Assembly: GCA_900314755.1 (NCBI GenBank)
Contig: OMWH01000001.1
Span: 124,001 to 188,000 of the forward strand
Source: an uncultured Prevotellaceae bacterium
Lineage (GTDB): Bacteria; Bacteroidota; Bacteroidia; Bacteroidales; Bacteroidaceae
DNA length: 64,000 nt
Direction: 5' to 3'
The translations under genes were made by a program, and so were the position numbers. How positions within the stretch are numbered: position 1 is the stretch's first letter; each line of letters starts with the position of its first letter. The notes under the pieces were generated by a model. It was not told the DNA's origin. It saw only the letters and a list, made by a program, of their open reading frames with translations, and searched no databases. Below, piece by piece: positions 15,655-23,659 of the stretch.

Positions 15655-18600
15655 TTATCTGATGACTTTCACCGTCTTTACACTTCCGTCTGCCATCTGC
15701 AGACGTACGATGTTAACTCCCTTCTGGAGGGTGTTGACACGACGACCGTCTATGGTGTAGATATCCTGGCTGTTGATGGTGCCATGCTGGCTGACCGTAT
15801 TGATGCCTGTAGCAACGGCAGGAACAGATGCACTACTCAATCCGCCCATCTCGTTGGCGGCACGTACGGTATATTTGTCTGCACTCTGAGCGCGGCGTGA
15901 CGGTGCGGCAATACTACTCAGGTCGAACTGTGTCTCGGTGGTGAACCCGATAATTTGATCATCCTCACAGACTGCATAGAGCAGGGCATAGTCGCTACCT
16001 GTCCATAACAATACCTCACCGTCCAACTTCACGTCGGTAGGTACGGGAGCCTGCTCGGTAAGGAGTGTAGGCTGCCAGTCACCAAACATCTTGCTCATAT
16101 CGCTGTAGTTGGTAGCCTCCTCCTCGCTGAGCACGGGGTTGTTTGTATGAGACTCGGCGAAGGTTGTCTTACGACCGCCCAGGTCGATGGTATTGCCCTT
16201 GGCATTGAAAGAGTTGTATTCTGCGAAGCGCTTCGGCCAGCCATTGCTCATCTCACTCCATCCCTCAGCCTTCGGGGCAACGTTCATCTTAGTATTGATG
16301 AATACAGCTACAGGAGTGCCCTTTCCCCATGGACGACCAAGGGTGTAGGTGCCGTCAACACCACTCCCGTCAGCACTGATCTGACATCCGTTGAATACCC
16401 AGCCAATGCTCCTCGGAGTAGAAGGAACGGCAGCATAGCCGCTGGCAATCTGGAGCAGTTCCACCCCATTGAAATAGGCATCGCCCTTACCACAGAGATA
16501 GTCTGTACGTCCACGCACCTGTCCGTCTTCGAAGTAGAAGAGTCCCTGTTCATTGTTAGAGGTCCATGTGTCCTGATAGCCATAGAGCAGTGTGTTCTTA
16601 TAGATGGTCTTCGACGACTTGTCGTGAATGGCAAGGTTGCGACCTAAGGCATCGTTGATACCGCTCTTGATGGTAATATCTTGGAAGTAGGTGCCTGTAG
16701 CGCTGCTCTCCAACTGCAGAACGGCACTGTTGTTGATCTCCTCGTACTTATGAGCCTTTCCAAACTGACCGTCGAAGAGCATGTCTGCATCGTTGGTGAT
16801 GTCTTGCGTGATGATGGTTGTCTCACGGTCCTCACCGATGAAAGAAATATTAGCTGCCTTCACGTAGGTGATGGGGTCGGGCAGGTCGCCTTCCCAGTAG
16901 GTTATCGTCTTGTCGCCATTCTGGTGTATATAGTGTTTCGTGGCACCAGTAGGCAGTTTATATACACCCTTCTTGATGAAGATGCGGAAGCGTGTGTTCT
17001 TGTCAGCACGGGTGTTGGCTGTATTGATGGCGGCACTTAACTCTTCTGTGGTGGATACCACTACGTCGAAGAGACCCTTCTCAACCGTCGGACGGTTCAT
17101 GGTGGTGAACACGATATTGACTGCCTTGTTGTAAACATTACCTGACTTGTCCTGTACAAAACCGGCAGGCATCTGGAAGGTGTATTCCGTATTATAGTCG
17201 AGGTTGCTATAGCTGAAGCTGACAGACTTGCTGCTCCATTCAGCATTTACCGGTTGATTGTTCAGTGTGGCAACACCATTGGCGGTACCAGCCTCAATCT
17301 TCTCATCGAAAGTAATGGTGATCTTACCAGTAGCACTTACATCCTTGGCACCATCAGCAGGGATGGTAGCTATGATGGCAGGTGCTGTCTCGTCGGCAAC
17401 AACGACAGCCTCACCTAACACATAGACATTACCTACCTGACTCTCTGAGTTGGAGGCGTATACCAGTCCTTCGGCAGAGGTTCCTGCGTTGAAGGTGTAT
17501 TTGTCGGAAAGCAACTCAGTACCAGTACCCATGATGCGGACATAGACGGTCTCTTTGCCGATAGCCGTTGCCGGGAGCGTAAAGCTCAGCGGAGTGAGTG
17601 TGTTGGAAGCTACTGTCCATGCCTCACCCAAATCCTCAAAAGTAGTGCCATCTGTGGACACCTGTGCTTTCCAGTTTTTGGTGGCGGCATTCTTGGCTGC
17701 CATGTCTGCCTCGAAAGTAGCCTTGGTGAAGCCAACCGTGGAGAACTGGTACTGCCAGGCTATCTCAGCAGTGTTGTAACCGTTCTGGAAAACACCACTC
17801 AGTGTGTTGAGCACACCGCTATTGGCACGGTTGCGGACAACGGGTGTGGCATTGGTACCTGTGACAAGTGAACCGTCGCTCTGTTTGACAATAGAGACTT
17901 TAGCGTTGCGGTCGGCATCCCAAGTCACGTCGGCAGAGAAAGGATAGGTGCCTTGGGTGGCATAGGCAGCGGTCTTGCTGGCATCAAATACAGCGATGAA
18001 GTCCTGTACCTCATAATTGGCAATGATGGTCATGTCCTTATCGACAGTAATCTCACGCTCTGCAGAGGTGCTGTTGTCCTCCCAGTTGGTGAACTTCAGG
18101 ATCTTTGAGGTGTTGGCAGTAGCAGTAATCTTTGTACCAGCCTCATACTTGCCATCATGATCGTTGGGTGACAGGGTAATGCTACCCAAGTCGCGGTCAG
18201 CATCATTCTTCACATCAGTGGTAACGGTGTAGATGGGAACTGTCTCAAAGACAGCCTTGATAGTTTTCTCACCGTCCATCGTGATAGTGGTCTCTGCGTC
18301 GGTAGAGACAACAGCCCCAGCGGCATCTTGCCACTCCTTGAACTTATAACCGAAGTTCTTGGTCGCTTTCAGGGTAACCTTTGTACCTTCTTTGTAGGTC
18401 TCCATATCGGGATCACGATCGATAGCACCTGCCTCTGAGGGAACAACTTGTGTGTTCAGTGCATATTTCGTGACTTGTGTGGCAGCACCTACGAGGGTAC
18501 CTTCGATGACGAGGTTGCCAATACCGGCAGAGCGGGTCCCCTGGACATTGAGGAAAGAGAACTTCAGTTTCAGAGGGGCATCGGCAGTAGCGGTGAAGCC

Positions 18601-20793
18601 ACTTAACTCCTCACTGAAGGATGAGGGGTCTACTAAAGGGTTTGTCTTACTGCGGTTCAGTTCCACATTGTCTTTTAACGTCTTTTTGGTGTCACCTGCC
18701 TCGACAGCGAAGGTCAGATGGGGATTGCCAGAGTTGAATTTGCCAGCCAGGAAACTAACCTTTGAGGGGATAAAAGAGAAACCGTCCTCGGGAGTCAGTG
18801 TCAAGGAGATGGTGCAGTCATCATCAGCAAAGGTAGAGAGGGTCTCATCGGTTTTCCCCGTGAACCTGAGTTGCATCATCGGAGTGTTGCCACTGGCGCC
18901 CTGAAAGGTCGTTCCTTCAATCACTACTTTCTCATTAGTACCCTCATAATCCCATTTCTTACCCGCAAAACCAGCGGAGAGCTCGTTGGGAGTAATAATC
19001 TCTTGGTCGTTATTCTCATTCAGTCCACCCTTGTCGAGTTTATAGGTAATAGTACCGGGGATGTTCACACCGGCAGCGTCTTTTGCCTGACCGCCGACTA
19101 TCACATCTTTGACGCACAGCCATTTACCTGTGGCATCACTGGTATACCAAGGGTATATGCGAATCTGTAACTGGTCACCTTCTTCCAGTTTGATGACGGG
19201 TGTAACGTCCACCTCATTCAGCTCACCACTAGCCATTGAGGCTGGTGCATAGATGGTGGTTCGTGTCGCAAAGCCATCAGTGGAATAGTAAGCGTGGCAT
19301 CTCATACCACTTCCACCATGTCCGCCAATCTTCATGGCGATATGGTTGATGTCGAGTTTCTTGCCGTCAGGGGCTGTGACGGTAAACTGCACATACTGGT
19401 TGGGAGAGTCATCCTCTGCTTTTACCCAGGCACCACCGTCGCTGGTGCTGACCATCAGCCCATTCTGCCCGTTGTTACCATACTTTGCCATGCCATTTAC
19501 CTTGGCATCGGCGGCAGTCGCATTACCATCGACAACGGCATTGTCATTACTGGTCAGTGCCCATGTGGCGGTGAAGGGCTCGCCTCCACCTAATTCAATA
19601 CCTGTTACGGAAATGGTTGTTTTTGCGGTCTTATCACCAATCGTCGCTGTCACTGTACCACTCATGATACCAGTAGCCGTCACATTCATTTTTGCATAGA
19701 ACGTCTTAATGACGGTGCCGTTCTCATAGCTTACCTCCAAGGTGTTCTGCCAGTTCTGCTTGTCAGTGGACAGCAGCACCCCATTGTCGGCAGTGATGGT
19801 GATGGTTCCTGATGAGGGTTCCATGCCAAGACCGTTAAGGGTCAGTTCTTTTGTGGCAGACTGCCCTACGTATATCTCGCCCATATCTGCCTCAGAAGGA
19901 GTAATCGCCAAGTCGGTAGGTATCTCGATGTTATCCGCTAAGATACCCGCGTCCTTCAGTAGTTGTGCTGCCAACTTGGCGGCAGTCAGAGCGCCAGTCA
20001 GGTTAAAGTGGGTATTGTCATCAGTTGTGTTAGGACCTTTGTCAAAGAAGGCAGCATGAAGCTTCTCCTGTGTGCCATAGCTCTCATAGAGTGATTTGGT
20101 GGCAGCTGTCATGTCGATGAACTGGACACCAAGTTCTGAGGCAAGTTGCTTCATGTGATAGGTATAGTCCATGGTATGGTCACTCTCCGGGAGCGACTGG
20201 TTCGTCAGGATACCTGATGAGGTGATCTTGGAGTACTTACCTCCTAAGTCGTGGCGGGCATTACGGCCTACAACGCCATTGCTCAGGTTACAGCGGCAGA
20301 CCGCTGACATCAGGATGGGGATGGCATTCTTCTCCTTCACAGCATCAACAATCTGTTTCAGACATGCCTTGTAGGTGGTGGAAGGTGTCGTGCCACGTCC
20401 GTCTTTCTTGACAGCAGCGGCATTGGTGGCATCTCCAATACTGGTGTAATACTCCTGTAGCTCCAGATTGTCCATGCCGTCATACTTGGTGTCGTTATGG
20501 GCAAACTGGATGATGACATAGTCACCAGCCTCTACGGAATTCTTTGCCTTTTGCCAGAGTTCGTTGTAACCACCTCGTGAATCTCGACCGCCAACAGCAT
20601 AGTTAGTGGCAGTCCATCCTCCTGTGAGGAAATTACCGAAGTACATTCCCCAGCCGCGGGTTCCTGTCGTGTTCTCATCATAAGGTTGCATGGTGGAGTC
20701 TCCCAACATGTGTACCTTCTTTGCCGCTTGTATGTTGCCGATGGTGAGCATCGTCATGACAGCAAGCAGTAGCCGAAAAACTTTTTGTCTCAT
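15655..20793 (-). CDS. Secreted pectin esterase: CE12-type acetylesterase fused to CE8-type methylesterase
   Basis: 1712 residues. A signal peptide (residues 1-23) precedes an SGNH/GDSL esterase domain: GDST with the catalytic Ser at 33, the FAHNDTKYDG block, and DNTHFN near residue 260, as in rhamnogalacturonan acetylesterases. The middle holds beta-sandwich segments, two divergent InlB-like repeats (YKEGTKVTLKATKNFGYKF, then YEAGTKITATANTSKILKF) and an Ig-like Big_5 domain (PADGAKDVSATGKITITFDE). A pectin methylesterase beta-helix starts near 1242, with GYQDTW (~1405), RTDYLCG (~1428) and LGRPWG (~1485) keeping the two catalytic Asp and the Arg. The last 40 residues (IYTIDGRRVNTLQKGVNIV onward) look like a type IX sorting tail. 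It would strip acetyl and methyl groups from pectin at the cell surface. The upstream neighbour is its probable regulator. Confidence 0.9.
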   Translation of the reverse strand: MRQKVFRLLLAVMTMLTIGNIQAAKKVHMLGDSTMQPYDENTTGTRGWGMYFGNFLTGGWTATNYAVGGRDSRGGYNELWQKAKNSVEAGDYVIIQFAHNDTKYDGMDNLELQEYYTSIGDATNAAAVKKDGRGTTPSTTYKACLKQIVDAVKEKNAIPILMSAVCRCNLSNGVVGRNARHDLGGKYSKITSSGILTNQSLPESDHTMDYTYHMKQLASELGVQFIDMTAATKSLYESYGTQEKLHAAFFDKGPNTTDDNTHFNLTGALTAAKLAAQLLKDAGILADNIEIPTDLAITPSEADMGEIYVGQSATKELTLNGLGMEPSSGTITITADNGVLLSTDKQNWQNTLEVSYENGTVIKTFYAKMNVTATGIMSGTVTATIGDKTAKTTISVTGIELGGGEPFTATWALTSNDNAVVDGNATAADAKVNGMAKYGNNGQNGLMVSTSDGGAWVKAEDDSPNQYVQFTVTAPDGKKLDINHIAMKIGGHGGSGMRCHAYYSTDGFATRTTIYAPASMASGELNEVDVTPVIKLEEGDQLQIRIYPWYTSDATGKWLCVKDVIVGGQAKDAAGVNIPGTITYKLDKGGLNENNDQEIITPNELSAGFAGKKWDYEGTNEKVVIEGTTFQGASGNTPMMQLRFTGKTDETLSTFADDDCTISLTLTPEDGFSFIPSKVSFLAGKFNSGNPHLTFAVEAGDTKKTLKDNVELNRSKTNPLVDPSSFSEELSGFTATADAPLKLKFSFLNVQGTRSAGIGNLVIEGTLVGAATQVTKYALNTQVVPSEAGAIDRDPDMETYKEGTKVTLKATKNFGYKFKEWQDAAGAVVSTDAETTITMDGEKTIKAVFETVPIYTVTTDVKNDADRDLGSITLSPNDHDGKYEAGTKITATANTSKILKFTNWEDNSTSAEREITVDKDMTIIANYEVQDFIAVFDASKTAAYATQGTYPFSADVTWDADRNAKVSIVKQSDGSLVTGTNATPVVRNRANSGVLNTLSGVFQNGYNTAEIAWQYQFSTVGFTKATFEADMAAKNAATKNWKAQVSTDGTTFEDLGEAWTVASNTLTPLSFTLPATAIGKETVYVRIMGTGTELLSDKYTFNAGTSAEGLVYASNSESQVGNVYVLGEAVVVADETAPAIIATIPADGAKDVSATGKITITFDEKIEAGTANGVATLNNQPVNAEWSSKSVSFSYSNLDYNTEYTFQMPAGFVQDKSGNVYNKAVNIVFTTMNRPTVEKGLFDVVVSTTEELSAAINTANTRADKNTRFRIFIKKGVYKLPTGATKHYIHQNGDKTITYWEGDLPDPITYVKAANISFIGEDRETTIITQDITNDADMLFDGQFGKAHKYEEINNSAVLQLESSATGTYFQDITIKSGINDALGRNLAIHDKSSKTIYKNTLLYGYQDTWTSNNEQGLFYFEDGQVRGRTDYLCGKGDAYFNGVELLQIASGYAAVPSTPRSIGWVFNGCQISADGSGVDGTYTLGRPWGKGTPVAVFINTKMNVAPKAEGWSEMSNGWPKRFAEYNSFNAKGNTIDLGGRKTTFAESHTNNPVLSEEEATNYSDMSKMFGDWQPTLLTEQAPVPTDVKLDGEVLLWTGSDYALLYAVCEDDQIIGFTTETQFDLSSIAAPSRRAQSADKYTVRAANEMGGLSSASVPAVATGINTVSQHGTINSQDIYTIDGRRVNTLQKGVNIVRLQMADGSVKTVKVIR

Positions 20794-20835
20794 AGTTTTG
20801 AAGTTATTATTGGATTAATCTTTAAGTTTTGGTTG

Positions 20836-20843
20836 CAAAGGTA
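20836..20843 (-). promoter_or_regulatory. -7 promoter element (TACCTTTG) of the pectin esterase gene
   Basis: Exact TAnnTTTG box on the minus strand, about 43 bases before the ATG. The TTTG of the adjoining direct repeat is in the position expected for the -33 element. Confidence 0.75.
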
Positions 20844-20844
20844 A

Positions 20845-20907
20845 GGTGAAATTCGAGTCCAAAGGGGTGAAATTCACGTCAAAAGAGGATGAAAAATGCG
20901 TCAAAGT
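20845..20907 (-). promoter_or_regulatory. Three direct repeats at 21-22 bp pitch, candidate operator
   Basis: Read on the plus strand, the units are TGAAATTCGAGTCCAAAG (from 20847), TGAAATTCACGTCAAAAG (from 20868) and TGAAAAATGCGTCAAAG (from 20890). The pitch puts them on one face of the helix, and the nearest abuts the -33 region. The farthest overlaps the last codons of the regulator gene. Direct repeats beside -35/-33 are typical AraC-family activator sites. Confidence 0.65.
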
Positions 20908-23396
20908 GTATTTTCCCGATATTCTGTGGGTGACAGACCAGTGCTTTGCTTAAAGTTACGACCAAAATATTTCGGATCAGTGAAACCGCAGGCGTAGGCA
21001 ATATCTGCAATGCTATGGTCGGTGTGGCGTAACAGGTGGCAGGCTCGTTTGATGCGGGCCTCACGGAGCAGGTCCTGTGGGGTGATACCCATCGCTTGTT
21101 TGAGTTTGCGTTGCAGACCACTCCTGCTGGTAGCTGCTGCCGCAGCCATGTCTCCAACGTTAACATCACTATTGGAAATGTTCTCCTCAACAAATTTCAT
21201 GACGCGTTGGAGTGTCGGGTCCAGTGTTGTCTCTTCTGTCTCCTTACTTACCTCCTCCTTTTTCTTGCTTATTTCCTCTTTCTCACCCTTAACTTCTATC
21301 AAGGCAAGATATTTTTCCAGAGTCTCATGGTGCTGTCGCTGGATACGTCTTATATATAATAAGGTATAGGTGATGGCTGCGATGGTACCACAGACCAACA
21401 AAAGGATAAGAAGTTGTCCCCAGACAGACTCCCAGAAGGTGGGTTTGACAACAATTGTCAATACACGTACGTCATCAGACCAAAGCCCGTCGGCATTGGT
21501 AGAGCGAATCTCCATCTGGTAAGTGCCAGGCTCAAGGTCGAGCAGGGTAGCAGAGCGGTCATGACCGATATAGCTCCATTGCTCATGGGGTAATAAGCGG
21601 AAGGCGTAGTTAATCTGGTCAGCCGTGCGATAGTCAAGAGCTGCAAAACGTATCGTGAAATTACGTTCTGTGGGTTGTAAGAAGATGGTGTCGGCATAGG
21701 CGACAGCCCCATTATCGGTACTACCTTGAATAGAAACTCCAGTCAGAACGACTTTAGGCTGAGGGGTTTGCTGACGCATGTGCTCTGTCGTGGTGACAAA
21801 GGCACCGTCTATGAGTCCGAACAGCCAACGGTCGTTATCGAGCTGCAGGGGATGAGCCTCGCTGAAACGGATGTCGGCGTTGAAAGTCCTGGCGTCAAGC
21901 ACACGTCCTTGTCCTGTGCTGTCTAAGAGTGAGATGAGGTGGCTGCCTACAGCTATCAGACTCCCTTTTTTGTCGACAGTTAGTGATTGCACCACGTCAT
22001 TGGGTTGGACATGGAGCTGCTCCCTAAGGTGACGGAACGACAATATATTGTCGAGTGGGTTCTTGTTTTCTATCAGGTTGACCCCTCCACTCTCTGTGCT
22101 TACAAAGAAGTGTCCTTGGGAGTCCTGTACTACATCCATGGTAGCGCTACAACTCAAGCTGTTCCGTCTATGAGGCTCCCGCTGATGGAGTCGGAAATGC
22201 ATATCATCCACCCGGTGTTTCAATTGAGAAATCAATAATCCACCAGAAGTGGCTACCAGCAGCAGGTTATTGTCGGTAATCAGCATATATCGGGCTCTGC
22301 GTCCTGTTTCCTGCGGATAATGGCTCGGTGCTGCAAAGGAAGGATGGATATCATTGGGGTTATTGGTGTAGTATATCCCACCTCCTAAAGTGGCTATCCA
22401 TAGCCGGTCTTGATTGTCGGCTGTAATATGATATATGTTAAGGTTGGGAATATCAGTGAAATGGTCGATTTTGAACAATCCTGATGGTTCTTCCTGTAAG
22501 CGGAAGAGACCATCAGGTTTCGTTCCTAACCACAATATTCCGTTTGGTGTTTCAAACATACAGTAGACAGCGGCACCGAAGGATGTGTAGCCTTGGTGTA
22601 TCCGTCCGTCGCTGCCTAAATAGCCCAGCAACTGATGGTTACTGGCGCGATAGACGCGTACCGCTTTATCATCTTTAGTTGTTACCCAATAACGTCCTTT
22701 ACTGTCACAAAACAAGCACTTGACCTCTCCTTTAGGTTCTATTTCAAGTCGTTGTATGTGCTGTTTCTCAGTACAGAATTTATATATGCTGGAGTAGTCG
22801 AGTGCCCAGAGGTTGCCTTGGTTGTCTGGCATGGCGAAGGTCAGTGTGCGAAAGTCTATATGTAACGGATAGTTTATCTTTTCCCCTGTCGCAGTATCAT
22901 TATATGATAAATGTCCTTCGCCATCTAATGTCCATTGGGTCTGGTTATGATCCGTCCATGTGATAGGTTTGCGTTGAAGCGAACGACTGGCACGATACTT
23001 CCCGACCTGTTTCTGGACATCATGCTTTTCCTCAGCAGTCAGGTCACGGAACCGATAGCTCTTAAGGTCAAAAAGATAGTAGTCCTCATCCACCTGACAA
23101 AGGATACGCCTTCCTGGTAACAGGTCGATGTTGCGAATACGGTCTGTTGTCATAGTACATCCGTCGCCTACCTGTGGCTTGAAAGTTTTGAATTCATAAC
23201 CATCGTATCGGCAGAGCCCGTTCCATGTGGCAAACCACATGAATCCCATATCGTCTTGTAGCAATTGGGTGACATGACTTGAAGGCACACCATCTTCCTC
23301 GTCGTATCTTACAACCTTGCATAATGGCTGGGCAGTTGCCAAGGCGGACCACAGCAACAGCCATATATGGATGAGTAAAACACTCTTTTTTGTCAT
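20901..23396 (-). CDS. SusR-like transmembrane regulator: beta-propeller sensor, Y_Y_Y domain, AraC DNA-binding domain
   Basis: About 831 residues from ATG 23396. A signal-anchor is followed by two-component-regulator propeller repeats (GLCRYDGYEF, GFMWFATWNG, GILWLGTKPDGLFRL and others, ~25-520) and a Y_Y_Y domain (FAALDYRTADQINYAFRL, ~600-655). One membrane helix (~665-690) and a charged Lys/Glu coiled linker come next, then an AraC-type double helix-turn-helix (~735-831, ending in SIADIAYACGFTDPKYFGRNFK). Hybrid two-component systems of gut Bacteroidetes have the same sensor but carry kinase and receiver domains between membrane and AraC; here both are absent. It presumably senses an oligosaccharide in the periplasm and activates the adjacent pectin esterase gene. 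The -7 box at 23403-23410 rules out the longer start at 23405. Confidence 0.85.
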   Translation of the reverse strand: MTKKSVLLIHIWLLLWSALATAQPLCKVVRYDEEDGVPSSHVTQLLQDDMGFMWFATWNGLCRYDGYEFKTFKPQVGDGCTMTTDRIRNIDLLPGRRILCQVDEDYYLFDLKSYRFRDLTAEEKHDVQKQVGKYRASRSLQRKPITWTDHNQTQWTLDGEGHLSYNDTATGEKINYPLHIDFRTLTFAMPDNQGNLWALDYSSIYKFCTEKQHIQRLEIEPKGEVKCLFCDSKGRYWVTTKDDKAVRVYRASNHQLLGYLGSDGRIHQGYTSFGAAVYCMFETPNGILWLGTKPDGLFRLQEEPSGLFKIDHFTDIPNLNIYHITADNQDRLWIATLGGGIYYTNNPNDIHPSFAAPSHYPQETGRRARYMLITDNNLLLVATSGGLLISQLKHRVDDMHFRLHQREPHRRNSLSCSATMDVVQDSQGHFFVSTESGGVNLIENKNPLDNILSFRHLREQLHVQPNDVVQSLTVDKKGSLIAVGSHLISLLDSTGQGRVLDARTFNADIRFSEAHPLQLDNDRWLFGLIDGAFVTTTEHMRQQTPQPKVVLTGVSIQGSTDNGAVAYADTIFLQPTERNFTIRFAALDYRTADQINYAFRLLPHEQWSYIGHDRSATLLDLEPGTYQMEIRSTNADGLWSDDVRVLTIVVKPTFWESVWGQLLILLLVCGTIAAITYTLLYIRRIQRQHHETLEKYLALIEVKGEKEEISKKKEEVSKETEETTLDPTLQRVMKFVEENISNSDVNVGDMAAAAATSRSGLQRKLKQAMGITPQDLLREARIKRACHLLRHTDHSIADIAYACGFTDPKYFGRNFKQSTGLSPTEYRENTL

Positions 23397-23402
23397 CACC
23401 TG

Positions 23403-23410
23403 CAAATATA
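23403..23410 (-). promoter_or_regulatory. -7 promoter element (TATATTTG) of the propeller-AraC regulator
   Basis: TAnnTTTG box on the minus strand only 6 bases before ATG 23396, which implies a leaderless or nearly leaderless mRNA. Confidence 0.6.
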
Positions 23411-23442
23411 CATCTTTTTATTTTAAAAACCTTCTGATTTAA

Positions 23443-23474
23443 GAAAAAAAGAACATGCCATGACTGACATGTCC
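23443..23474 (-). terminator. Intrinsic terminator after tRNA-Pro
   Basis: On the minus strand GGACATG (23474-23468) pairs with CATGTTC (23457-23451), 7 bp with one G-T, followed by a run of T (23450-23444). It starts 7 bases after the tRNA 3' end. Confidence 0.75.
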
Positions 23475-23481
23475 TTTTCTT

Positions 23482-23557
23482 TGGTCGGGATGAGGCGACT
23501 CGAACGCCCGACCCCTACGTCCCGAACGTAGTGCGCTACCAACTGCGCTACATCCCG
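23482..23557 (-). tRNA. tRNA-Pro (anticodon CGG), CCA encoded
   Basis: 76 bases including an encoded CCA. The acceptor stem CGGGATG/CATCCCG is fully paired, the D stem is GCGC/GCGC, and the anticodon stem CTACG/CGTAG encloses the loop TTCGGGA, giving anticodon CGG. The T arm has the TTCGAGT loop. It reads CCG proline codons. It is transcribed from its own promoter at 23593-23600 and ended by the terminator at 23443-23474. Confidence 0.97.
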
Positions 23558-23567
23558 AAGCCTTTTA

Positions 23568-23592
23568 CAGGCGATTCTTTCGAAATCGCCTG
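23568..23592 (-). promoter_or_regulatory. Perfect hairpin in the 5' leader of tRNA-Pro
   Basis: CAGGCGATT and AATCGCCTG form a 9-bp perfect stem with a 7-base loop. It lies directly between the -7 box (23593-23600) and the mature tRNA 5' end (23557), so it would be at or next to the 5' end of the precursor. It may guide precursor processing or stabilise the leader. Confidence 0.6.
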
Positions 23593-23600
23593 CAAAGGTA
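23593..23600 (-). promoter_or_regulatory. -7 promoter element (TACCTTTG) of tRNA-Pro
   Basis: Exact TAnnTTTG box, 35 bases upstream of the mature tRNA. Immediately upstream is the heptad array at 23610-23637. Confidence 0.7.
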
Positions 23601-23609
23601 GCACTTTTA

Positions 23610-23637
23610 AATGAGAAATGAGAAATGAAGAATGAGA
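23610..23637. repeat. Heptad array, unit AATGAGA, 4 copies
   Basis: Units AATGAGA, AATGAGA, AATGAAG and AATGAGA lie between the tRNA-Pro promoter and the stop of the 670-residue gene. The unit matches the array between the symporter genes. Confidence 0.9.
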
Positions 23638-23659
23638 AATTCTTTTTTTTAACATTTCC

